Source: Torymus aiolomorphi
Taxonomy: Eukaryota > Arthropoda > Insecta > Hymenoptera > Torymidae
NCBI GenBank assembly: GCA_036365515.1
Contig: CM070875.1
Coordinates: 91,156,128-91,220,127, forward strand
DNA length: 64,000 bases
Reading direction: 5' to 3'
Shown: piece after piece, positions 21,464-30,744 of the stretch
Position numbering within the stretch: the stretch's first letter is position 1
Layout: every line of letters begins with the position of its first letter
Notes under the pieces: model-generated
Databases searched by the model: none
Told to the model about the DNA's origin: nothing
Seen by the model: the letters and a program-made list of their open reading frames with translations, nothing else
Program-made: the position numbers and the translations under genes

Positions 21464-21834
21464 ACCCTTCTAATCCTTTCCGACAAACCTCTAACATATG
21501 GTAAACTAAAATATGCATTCTTTCCATTTCTATTCCTTGTTTGATTATCTACCCGCTGCTTCAATCCACCATTATAAATTTCCCACACTCTCTCATCAAT
21601 CATTTTATCAATAAATTTTACGGGATAACTATTTTTAATAAATGTTTCTCTAACTAAATTTAAATTCTTTTTCCTAAAATCTTTATGTGACAATTTAATC
21701 GCTCTGTCAATGACACCTTTGATCGCACCTGTCTTGTTTCCGAATTGGTGGTGAGAATCAAAATTTAAAAATCTACCTGACCATGTAGGTTTTCTATACC
21801 AATCTAATTTCACTCTATTATTATTACCTCTAAT
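21464..21834 (-). pseudogene. PLE family 1 fragment, - strand
   Basis: Same coding region as its neighbours, minus strand. It ends at a junction identical to the one at about 21218. Confidence 0.85.
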
Positions 21835-22970
21835 TTAGATATTAGAGTCATTAGAGGTAATAATAATAGAGTGAAATTAGATTGGTATAGAAAACCTACA
21901 TGGTCAGGTAGATTTTTAAATTTTGATTCTCACCACCAATTCGGAAACAAGACAGGTGCGATCAAAGGTGTCATTGACAGAGCGATTAAATTGTCACATA
22001 AAGATTTTAGGAAAAAGAATTTAAATTTAGTTAGAGAAACATTTATTAAAAATAGTTATCCCGTAAAATTTATTGATAAAATGATTGATGAGAGAGTGTG
22101 GGAAATTTATAATGGTGGATTGAAGCAGCGGGTAGATAATCAAACAAGGAATAGAAATGGAAAGAATGCATATTTTAGTTTACCATATGTTAGAGGTTTG
22201 TCGGAAAGGATTAGAAGGGTTTTTAGTAAACATAATATTCAAGTTTTCTTTAGAAATGATAATAATTTAGAAAGGTTATTTAGTAATTGTAAAGACAAGG
22301 ATGATAAATGTTTGAAATCGGGAGTTGTTTATAAAATTAATTGTAGGGATTGTAATGGTTGTTATATTGGTCAAACGGGTAGATATTTGAAAAAGAGAAT
22401 ATATGAACATCAATATAGTTTACGCAGCTCAAGTTGTACATCGGGTTTGAAAGAACATTGTTTAAATAGTTTGCATTCTTTCGATTTTGGGAGTGTGGAT
22501 ATTTTGGAACAGGGGATTAAGAATAAATATAAGAGGGAAAGCCTTGAAAGTATTCACATTCTAAGAAATCGGAATAATGTAAATTTAATGATAGAGTCAA
22601 GTAAATTAGATAACATTTATCATTCTTTATTAATTTAAGTGAGAATGGCAAGTTGGAGAGGGGAATGTGGAGGGTGGTGGGGTAAGAGAAAAGAAGGGGG
22701 TATGGGTGCATGGTATATAAGGAGGTGTATGGCGGGTTTTATTTCAGTCCCTGAGGAGGAGCCGGAGCAGGCTCGAAACGTCGGACAATGTGGTGGTGGT
22801 GGGCAGTCAGATCGTCCTTTGCTAACAAAGTTTTTTCCAGATTTTAATTAAGTTTTTATTTCAGATTCTGCGGGGGTGATTATAAACAAGGGCAATCTGA
22901 CTGCCATAAATATTAATTATTTTAATTTAATTTGTAAGACTGTAAGACCGATGGAAAAATTCTTATCAGT
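21835..22970 (+). pseudogene. PLE family 1, + strand copy with full 3' end
   Basis: 5'-truncated copy. It has an open frame of 255 codons at 21871-22638 covering the post-RT region and the complete GIY-YIG domain, then the terminal repeat to 22970. The RT domain is missing. The nuclease domain itself shows no lesions. Confidence 0.88.
22751..22785 (+). ncRNA. Hammerhead ribozyme-like motif, PLE family 1
   Basis: CTGAGGA at 22751-22757, stem II GAGCC/GGCTC, GAAACGTC from 22775. It lies in the terminal repeat of the + strand copy. Confidence 0.7.
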
Positions 22971-23765
22971 TAATATATCAATGTCTTATATAAAAATGTT
23001 TTACCAGATCCTCCCGGACCATCTATAAAATGGATCTTAGTTTTACTATTTATTATTATATTGAAAATAAATTTTTGATCACTGTTTAATTTAGTGTACA
23101 TATTTTCATATTTTTGTTTACAATAATTTACAAATTCAAAGTCGTATTCATATATTTTTTCTATATTATTTTCATTTGGTTCGGGTAATCCAAAATTTTG
23201 ACATGACATCTCTTCATTAATTAAAATTTGATTAATATGTGTAAGTGCTTTATCTTCTTTATTTTCAGTAAAATTTTCTGTAAAGAACTTTTTATATTTT
23301 TCCCATATAATGTGACCTTCAATGTTTTCACATAAAAGAAAAGTTGCAAAGAATTTTCGTAATTGTATAGGAAGCATTATTTGACAAGCTTCTTCAAATA
23401 TATTATAAAGTTGTGTTTCATGTTCTATTAAGCCCATAACAATAGCTGTTTCTCTGTACGTATTGTATGTTTGTTTTTCATAAGTACGTAAATCTTTAAA
23501 TGATGTTGCTCCTTTCATTCGATTAAGAATTAATTTAATAAAAAATCGTTCACTATCTTTTGGTGATACCATATTTAATCTCCCAATTGCTTTATATTTT
23601 CGTGTTTTTTTTTCGTTTTATCCAACATTTATTTTTTAAAATATAATATTGTGGTAAATTAACATATTTTATTTTTTTAGCAAAATCATCTTTTTGATTT
23701 AAATCAAACCATTCTGTTAAAGTAGTCTTCCAATTATCTAATGCATTTTCGACGTTGTTTTCATC
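22971..23765 (-). pseudogene. Helitron Pif1-like helicase, N-terminal part
   Basis: The minus-strand frame 22970-23572 holds Walker A (GPGGSGKTFLYKTLIY) close to its end, directly beside the Penelope insertion. Upstream is the region commonly seen before this domain in Helitron proteins (S-E-R-F-F-I-K-L, G-A-T-S-F-K-D-L-R-T). Codons to about 23765 continue after a frameshift near 23600. The gene is truncated before any Rep domain. Together with 15978-17198 it makes one interrupted helicase. Confidence 0.85.
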
Positions 23766-24013
23766 AAACTAATGTAAATAATATTTATTTCGTGAAAACA
23801 GTAATTTATAGAAAAACAAATTTTAACCTGAACGGCGCAAAAGTCCGTACTGTACATTCATTATGCGAGGTGCACACAAAAGTATGTATAATTTTTATTG
23901 TAGTATACATTGTTACGTCCGGAGACGTATTCTCATTTTAAAGAAAAAGCATAATTAACTGTGTATAACGGTTGGTTTACGAGTCAATTTATTGTTATTA
24001 AAAATATATAACA

Positions 24014-24049
24014 ACGACGTTTCGGTGGCTAGTTTGGCACCCTCATCAG
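24014..24049 (-). ncRNA. Hammerhead ribozyme-like motif, PLE family 2
   Basis: Minus strand: CTGATGA (24043-24049), an imperfect stem II, then GAAACGTC (GAAAC at 24019-24023). Same core as family 1 but different stem sequence. Confidence 0.65.
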
Positions 24050-24071
24050 ATCTACAAATTATTGAAAAACA

Positions 24072-24312
24072 ATTATATACAAAAAAGAATGACGCTACAT
24101 TGGTGATTAATACACACATGAAAAATGAATCCCATTTGTTTGACTTTGAAAATTTTGAAATACTTAATAGAGAAACTAATTGGCATAGAAGAACATTGTC
24201 TGAAATGATTCATATTCATTTACAAACCAATTCCATTAATAAGAAAGAGGATACAAAAAAATTACACAGTAGTTACGCTCCCATTATTAATAGATTAAAA
24301 AATAAAAAATAA
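24072..24312 (+). pseudogene. C-terminal remnant of a PLE GIY-YIG protein (family 2)
   Basis: The open frame ends at 24312. It reads through segments typical of the end of Penelope GIY-YIG domains: a His-x-Phe-Asp pair near FDFENFEIL, then RETNWHRRTLSEMIHIHLQT and a SYAPII ending. Everything N-terminal, including RT, is gone. The preceding terminal repeat happens to be open in the same frame but is not coding. Confidence 0.75.
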
Positions 24313-24927
24313 TAGTGTGAAAAAGGTCACAATGATACCACCTTATTTAATTTTGATTTGATATACGGTATTCTGATGAAGGCAATAGAAATTCCTGTAT
24401 TACCGATAGTATATTGATTAATAGTACTTGATTATATACATAGATTACGCTTTATTTCGATCTGGGTGTAAACTTTCTAGTCATTCGTAGTATTCTTCTA
24501 ACTGTGATAAGCGATATGGCTTTACGTAACTTTTGTGCAATATTTACTTTTTTACTTTTTTTAATTTTTTATTATATTTTTATTATTGAATTATGTTTTT
24601 TGTGCTATTGTTTTATGTGTTTATACATTGCATATATTGACATTAAGATTATTAGTTTGTCTATCTTAAATTAATAAATGTTTTAATGAGGTGAGATCAT
24701 GATGACTTTTTACATAATTTGTTTCAACTTTTCAGCAATAATTTGTTTATTTTTGATGTTTATTGTTTCTAATGTTTTATAGCTACAAGCAGTATGTATA
24801 TGACGAACCTGGTTTGGGTATTATGATTAAATTGTTATAACTAAAGGTATTAGTCGATTTGGCTAATAATAGTATAATTGTTTGTATAAAATAGTGAGTC
24901 ATAATTGTTTTTCAATAATTTGTAAAT

Positions 24928-24962
24928 CTGATGAGGGTGCCAAACTAGCCACCGAAACGTCG
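24928..24962 (+). ncRNA. Hammerhead ribozyme-like motif, PLE family 2
   Basis: CTGATGA at 24928-24934 and GAAACGTC from 24954, with an imperfect stem II between. Inverted partner of 24014-24049. Confidence 0.65.
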
Positions 24963-25365
24963 TTGTTATATATCTTTAATAACAATAAATTGACTCGTAA
25001 ACGAACCGTTATACACAGTTATTTTTGAATACTACACGAGTGTTTGGATAATATCAAAAAGCATAATTAGTATCAGATATTTCCTGACACATAAAAGCGA
25101 GAATGCAACTTAATACTACGCAGCGTTCTGCTTATGCGACCTTGTGACGTATAGAGTCACCCACTCAGGAAGACAACGCATGCAGTTTTTAACATACGGT
25201 CGAGCTAGAATCCAAGCCACCGAACTCCGCGGCAGTCGAAAGCCCACACTTTGCAATGTTCAGCATTTCGCAAGTACGACGACCCAGAAAACTTGTAATA
25301 CATAAGTTGTCAAAAGATGAATTCGATACGTCACCGGGCCCATCTTTAACCTAATTATTTTGTAT

Positions 25366-25399
25366 TATAAAAGAAGTCATGTGTGTCACGCGAATCAGT
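25366..25399 (+). promoter_or_regulatory. LTR core promoter (TATA + TCAGT initiator)
   Basis: TATAAAAG at 25366 and the insect-type initiator TCAGT at 25395. The spacing of about 31 bp is correct for a TATA-Inr promoter. Confidence 0.65.
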
Positions 25400-25754
25400 C
25401 ACAGTGTACAAGAAACCTGGCGAGCTCCGTGTGCCTCGACGACATCGAGGAAGTTGAAATCGTAAGCCTTACTCATCTAGCAAGCAGATCTTATAAATTA
25501 TTGAAATTGTAATCGTAAGCCTTACTCATCTAGTAAGCAGACCTTATAAGTTATTTATAGTAAATTTATAAAAGCAAGTGTAAATTCTAAACATAAAGAA
25601 CAATTATAAAAAAAGAATTGTAAGTAAAATTATACAACGCATCGATCTATCAGAAGCCAGCAGCTTGTATTGGTAAATAAATTATTGTATTTTATATAAT
25701 AAACATACCTAAAACCAATTACTATTTATTTCCACTTATTTCCAGACTTCACAT

Positions 25755-25798
25755 TGGTTCCCGTACCGGAAATCGAACCCGAGCCTCCTGGGTGAAAG
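25755..25798 (-). other. 44-bp tRNA-Glu 3'-half-like sequence
   Basis: Read on the minus strand, CTTTCACCCAGGAGG runs into the T-arm GGTTCGATTTCC and ends GGGAACCA, CCA included. This resembles the 3' half of insect tRNA-Glu from the anticodon loop (TTC) to the CCA end. No 5' half is present. The match is far longer than a normal 18-nt primer-binding site. Confidence 0.65.
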
Positions 25799-26066
25799 TC
25801 TTTGTAACAATCAGAAATCAAAACAGGATAATTTTTAATGAAGCAGTCTATTTTGTAAAATATTTTAGTTTATCAGTAGCATGTGAAAATCCGGTTACTT
25901 TAGGTTCTTGTTTTTGAAAAATCTTTGTTGAATTGAAAAACTGTTGCTTCCTCCTAGAGGAAGCTTTATGATAGTAAATTTTTGAGTTGTTGTAAAAACA
26001 TGTTATAATTGTGTTCTGAGGTGTTAGGAATCAAAATACATGGTTTTCGAAAAATGTCTGTATGGA

Positions 26067-26093
26067 TGTGTGTGTGTGTGTGTGTGTGTGTGT
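26067..26093. repeat. (TG)n microsatellite
   Basis: About 13 TG dinucleotides. Confidence 0.85.
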
Positions 26094-26279
26094 ACGCCTG
26101 GATCTCAGCTTCTACTCGGTCGATTTTGACCGGACAGGTCTCATTTTTTTTTGTTTACTTTGCGTGATGGCGGGTCAAAAATCCGTCTTTTGATTGGGGC
26201 GATACGTTTTTGTTTTTTTTTTTCAAATTTTCGATTTTCTCAAAACTGTTTTTTGATTTTTTTTAATGATAGGATCGAG

Positions 26280-26850
26280 TTATTCGAATCTGATGGGTAG
26301 CGTTCGAAAGAGAATTAAAATACCTATATTTTCTAAAAAAAAAAAAGTTTCTAGCTATCGCGGTTCTTTAGTTATTAACAAAAAGTGTTTTTTTTAGAAG
26401 CTTATAACTCCTAAACTAAACGGTCAATTTTTTTGAGAAAAATCATGATAATACAGAATATAAATAGCTATAATCTGTTAAAATTTGAATACATTCTGTA
26501 GGCTAGATTTTGAGTAAAATATTGAAAAATGAAAGACTCAGTTTTGTATGTCCAACGATTACAAGAGTAAAATTGACTTAATGGCTTCAAAATTCCTTTT
26601 AGAGGTAGATTTTTTATAGTTCTCGGTCGAGTTCTTTGGGCAAAATGATTGGTCCATAAATTTCAGAGATATTTGAGGTTAAAAATTTTTTGACATTTTT
26701 TTTAAATCGTAATTTCTCGAGAACGGCTGTATGTATCTGAATAAGGTGGGTGGCATTCGAAAGAGAATTAAAATACCTTATTTTCTAAAAAAATTAATTT
26801 TCTATCTATCACGGTTCTTTAGTTATCATCAAAAACAAAAACCTGTTTTT
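26280..26850. repeat. Diverged direct duplication (~450-bp spacing)
   Basis: CGAAAGAGAATTAAAATACC followed by TTTTCTAAAA and CGGTTCTTTAGTTAT occurs at about 26307 and again at about 26756, so a block of roughly 100 bp is repeated. It probably belongs to a dispersed non-coding repeat family. Confidence 0.6.
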
Positions 26851-27436
26851 TTTAAAAACTCATAACTCCAATGATGTTATCATCATTATATTATAAAAGT
26901 ATATAGTATTGGGGTCATCATTATATTATAAAAGTATATAGTATTTGTTTTATTCTAAAATATAGATATTTTACTTCTATTTCAAATGATAACTTTATTT
27001 ATCAGCTCAAAATTTATATAAATTTGATATAAATAAATAATAAATAAATAAATAAATTTAAAAATTAAAAATTTTTAATATTCATAAATGAATTTAATTA
27101 TAATTATGCAATAAATTTTTAAAAAATTATAAATTTTGTTATTAAAAATTAATTAAAGGAATCAACAAATTACGATTGAGGAAGCTACGGGCCAATGAAT
27201 TGGCAGCGGTTTTTTTTCTAATTCGTAGCATTTTTTATATAACTTGAGGTTTAAATCATCTTTAATTTTATTTAAGGGGGACACCTTTACAATTTTCTTC
27301 ATAAAATGACCTGAAAAAAATTAATTTTCATAATTAGAAATATTTAGAAGTAATATCCTAAAAATATATTCAATTTATGATAAAATGAGACCAAAAAAAA
27401 AAATTTTGATCAATTTAAACAAATATATGGCCATTT

Positions 27437-27783
27437 CAAAATTTTTGCTCTGCCGTCAACTCCAGATTCAGGAACTGCATATATTTTAATGGGAGAGGTC
27501 CTAAAATTTCGGTATTTTATATGACTATTGATTGAAGAGCTGTACGTATCCAATTTATTTGATTAAATAATTTTTTGCGGTCAAAAAGTGGTAAAAAACC
27601 TTAAATTTAAGTGAAATTCAGATTTTTTAGCAATCTTTGACCGTAAAAAGTTATTTAATCAAATAAATTGGATACATACAACTCTTCAGTCAATAGGCAT
27701 ATAAAATACCAAAATTTCAGGACCTCTCCCATTAAAATATATGCAGTTCCTGAATCTAGAGCCGACGGCAGAGCTCAAAATTT
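27437..27783. repeat. Palindrome with ~155-bp arms
   Basis: The arms (about 27437-27590 and 27625-27783) share, inverted, AGGAACTGCATATATTTTAA, GGGAGAGGTCC and CCAATTTATTTGATTAAATA. A long RNA hairpin would form if transcribed. It lies inside the TTAA element near its left end. Confidence 0.8.
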
Positions 27784-29023
27784 TACATTATGTAGAAAAC
27801 AGCTTTAAAGATAAAATGACTAAAATACTTCTTTATTTCTTCTTCTTTATTTCTTAACTCCATCTCTGCCCTGAAATACAAAAAAGTATTGTTTTTAGCT
27901 CAAAATATTTTACATTTAGAAAAAATATTCTGGTACCTCAGTATACGATTTATCAGACTTGTAAGCTATGTGCACACGTAACAGTCATATCCACATCAGT
28001 CAGTCAAGTTTGTTAAGTAGTTTAACATGTAGATCATTTGGTGCTTTTAAATCCATATGTTTTTAATAATCTTTATCACATATATTAGATTCTTATACAT
28101 TATATACTGAGGTAAATAAAGAATGTGTTGAGAAATCCAAAATCCTTCATGCATGTTATGAAGCCAGTATCGCCATAGCCAAATGCTTGAAAAAAAATGT
28201 TTATAGCAGCAACACTCCTATATTGATCTTCTTTTAATGCCTGATAAGGTGAACTTCTTTACTTGTCCTTCATTATTCTTTTTCACATATAATATTATTA
28301 CTTAATAAAGAGAATACGACTGATACATATTTATTGCAGTGCATAACTGTTTTTACTTCAGAAAATAAAATGTCAATTATATCATAGTGAGATTCAGGCA
28401 ATGGCTGATAATGGTAGCTTTCTGGCAGAAGCGAAGGTTCCATAACATTTTTCTGCACAATAGCATACCTTTCGCTTCTTTTAAAAGTTGATTTAAATCT
28501 GTACACTAAATGTTTTTTGTAATAGTCAGTATAGACTTAATTTTTCTTTAGAATCAATCCCTGTTATTTTAAGTATAAAGTTTCCAATAAAAGTTCAAGT
28601 AACAAAAGCTATTTCTAAAACTTTAATTCAACTGTCACATGTATTATTCAAACACTTTTAAAAACTAATTTAAAATACCTTTACGTATTAGAATACACTA
28701 AATATTTACTCCCAAATTCGTTGGAAACAATGAAAATTAAGGACAACACTTTGTATCGAGAAGGTGCTGATGCTGATATCACAGTGTTTATATGAGCTAA
28801 CAGCTGTGCATGTTTAAATTGATTGCGGACTTTTACATAGGTTAAAATCAGCTCTGTTACAATAAAGGAATCAGCTGTGAACTTGTGAGAGGCTGTCCTT
28901 GATAAATCAGGTTGTTACGGTGCCAACGTACTTAACTGCTATATAAGTTTTAAAATCGATTTTTATTTTTGTCAAAAATACCGTCCATAAATTATATTAT
29001 TTATTTTTTATCTTTTTTATTAA

Positions 29024-29258
29024 GAGTGTTCTCTACCTAAATCCCAACTCCGGAATAGATCGCAGCGCCCCCATGACTTCATTTACATATTTTCATTAAT
29101 TTAAGTGTACTTATAAATTTTAAATTAATCATAACTCAGTTTTCCCACGTGTAAAAGTTAATAAGGATTACTTTTAAACAAGTTTCATGAATTTAAATGA
29201 ATAAATGAACTTGTATTTTGTAACAGTAGGTGGCGTTCCAATCGGGTAGAGAGCACTC
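29024..29258. mobile_element. 235-bp TTAA MITE nested in the larger TTAA element
   Basis: TTAA at 29020-29023 and 29259-29262. Inverted ends GAGTGTTCTCTACC and GGTAGAGAGCACTC differ by one base. No coding capacity. Confidence 0.75.
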
Positions 29259-29581
29259 TTAATGTTTAAAATATTATTTTTGGATCTTTTAAAGTATATA
29301 CAGATATTTAGAGTGAGAATTTTAAATATATTAAGAACAGTGAAATGAAAAAAAATTAGTAGAAATAATATATGATTATATAATTATGTATACAAGGGGA
29401 AAAATGTAATTTGAACAAAAACAAATGAAAAGCTTTATCAATGTTTTGTGTATATTCTTAAAACAAAAATAGATAATGCTTTAAAACTGATTGAGACATC
29501 TTCTACAAGTGTTTTTTTAGTAAAATATGTAATAAAAAGGAAATGATTTTTCGTCATTCTAAAGGTGTCCGACCCCCTTAA

Positions 29582-30374
29582 TTGTTATTATTGAACAATT
29601 AGAAATACATTATAATAATATCCAAATGTGATAAACAAACTGTTTGAATAATTTTGTAACTGATCTTCTCTTAATTGTAATATAGCTTCATGAACAGAAT
29701 AAGTTTGAATGCATATGAGTGTATAAAAGGAATCTGTATTGCCGGCATTCTGTTTAATCATTCGAGTAGAAAGAGCGAATAGCAATATGATGGATAGCCA
29801 AGTTGCATAGACACTTGATTCTCACTCGAGCAGTCGGAGTTCGATCCTCGATACTATCACGGTTCCACTTTTTTTCTAATTCTTTTTTTTAATTTTTTTT
29901 AAAATTTATGTGTATATATAGTGTGTAAGTGTGGTGTATGTGTATATATATTTATATATTTCAAAATTTCTTTCCAATAATTGTTTTATTAATTTGTGCC
30001 TGTTATTTCAGTTTAAGAAACATTACTTTATAAATTTACATTATAAATAACAATTCAAATTAATAATAATTTAGATTGTTACTAAGACTTTCAAAATATT
30101 TAAAACACTCGATGTGTGTTGTTATACAAATGGTATATAATACTGATTCTGATTATTTAAATTTAATATAAGAGTTTTAAATATTAATTATATTTTATTA
30201 AAATTCCCAGATAATCAGTATACAAGATCAGTATACAAAACATCGTAATGGAGCTTACTGATGAGGCAGAAGCATCTATATCTGCGAATGTTAGGTAAAT
30301 GTTATTGCAAAAACACCAAAATTAAAAAGTCTTATTAAAATTAAATAAAAATTATTTACTCGGTCGTGTTCATA
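29582..30374. other. AT-rich non-coding stretch
   Basis: Apart from the tRNA-like block at 29792-29860, nothing supportable. A 65-codon minus frame at 29588-29785 has no recognisable features. Confidence 0.4.
29792..29860 (+). other. Degenerate tRNA-like / SINE-head sequence
   Basis: An A-box-like TAGCCAAGTTG and a B-box-like GTTCGATCC are spaced as in a tRNA. A 5-bp anticodon stem (29814-29818 with 29826-29830) closes a seven-base loop with anticodon CTC. The acceptor and T stems pair poorly. A T-rich run follows. A tRNA pseudogene or SINE head is more likely than a working tRNA. Confidence 0.45.
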
Positions 30375-30535
30375 CTAATAGTAGATTATGCATCTAGGAA
30401 GTAAATGTAAAGAATGCCTCAGATGGCATACAATTGTCACCCGAGCCGAAGGCGAGGGTGACAAATATGCGATCTGAGGGATTCTTTACTTACTCCCGTG
30501 GTGCATATACTAATTTTCTCCACGAGGAGCGTATA
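30375..30535. repeat. Foldback hairpin element
   Basis: Arms share, inverted, AAAGAAT-CCTCAGAT and TTGTCACCC around a GAGCCGAAGGC centre. Pairing continues imperfectly to about 70 bp per arm. Probably a small foldback or MITE-like repeat. Confidence 0.6.
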
Positions 30536-30744
30536 TATGAATTTTAACTTTACGTATTCCATTAATATTTTTTTTATTCAGGCACGATGAAAATACACGA
30601 GCTATGGGAGACGATCAGGAGTGACTTGACGTCGACGAAATTTGTTTACTTTGCGACAAGCCTAATGAACCATCTAAATCACAGATATTGAAAGAACGAG
30701 CCATTAATAATCTGATTCAAGTCAGTCATAAATGAAAAGATAAA

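Larger units (their letters stand above)
17199..22970. mobile_element. Penelope-like element complex (family 1) with 15-bp target duplication
   Basis: The 5.77-kb insertion splits the Helitron helicase. TAATATATCAATGTC is present at 17184-17198 and 22971-22985. Inside are five PLE segments with alternating strand: a full minus-strand copy; a second, 5'-truncated minus copy; short + and - pieces; and a + strand copy ending in the terminal repeat. All pieces are nearly identical, so the complex is young. Tandem and inverted arrangements joined by terminal repeats are typical of Penelope insertions. Confidence 0.9.
23958..25055. mobile_element. Truncated Penelope-like element, family 2
   Basis: A 14-bp duplication, AAAAAGCATAATTA, flanks it (23944-23957, 25056-25069). 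Its ends are inverted copies of one another for about 115 bp, and each contains a hammerhead core. Between them are the last codons of a GIY-YIG protein and a long AT-rich 3' region. It is inserted in the LTR 23911-25809. Confidence 0.85.
23911..25809 (+). repeat. LTR (probably solo) interrupted by a Penelope element
   Basis: TGTTACGTCCGGAGACG at 23911 and TTGTAACA ending at 25809 are inverted termini. Between them, outside the PLE insertion, are a TATA box (25366), a TCAGT initiator (25395), AATAAA signals (about 25676 and 25701) and a 44-bp tRNA-Glu-like stretch. No internal coding region and no matching host duplication at the ends were found. If the LTR instead ends at 25753 (CTTCACA), the tRNA-like stretch would be a primer-binding site. 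Confidence 0.6.
25810..27271. other. AT-rich non-coding stretch with repeats
   Basis: No supported gene. It contains a (TG)n run, a diverged duplication (see 26280-26850), and a 36-bp tandem duplication near 26881-26945 sharing ATCATTATATTATAAAAGTA. Confidence 0.5.
27276..29577. mobile_element. Non-autonomous TTAA-type DNA transposon
   Basis: TTAA flanks both ends (27272-27275 and 29578-29581). Termini: GGGGGACACCTTTA on the left; on the right, read inward, GGGGGTCGGACACCTTTAG. The TTAA target fits piggyBac- or Kolobok-type elements. The 2.3-kb interior has no recognisable transposase. A 77-codon minus frame at 28273-28506 is not recognised. The element contains a long palindrome and a second, smaller TTAA element. 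Confidence 0.75.

Noticed and set aside
25755..25798. Functional tRNA-Glu gene
   Set aside because: Only the 3' half is present, with genomic CCA, which points to a reverse-transcribed copy.
29792..29860. Functional tRNA gene
   Set aside because: Acceptor and T stems pair poorly; only the anticodon arm and box-like motifs are acceptable.
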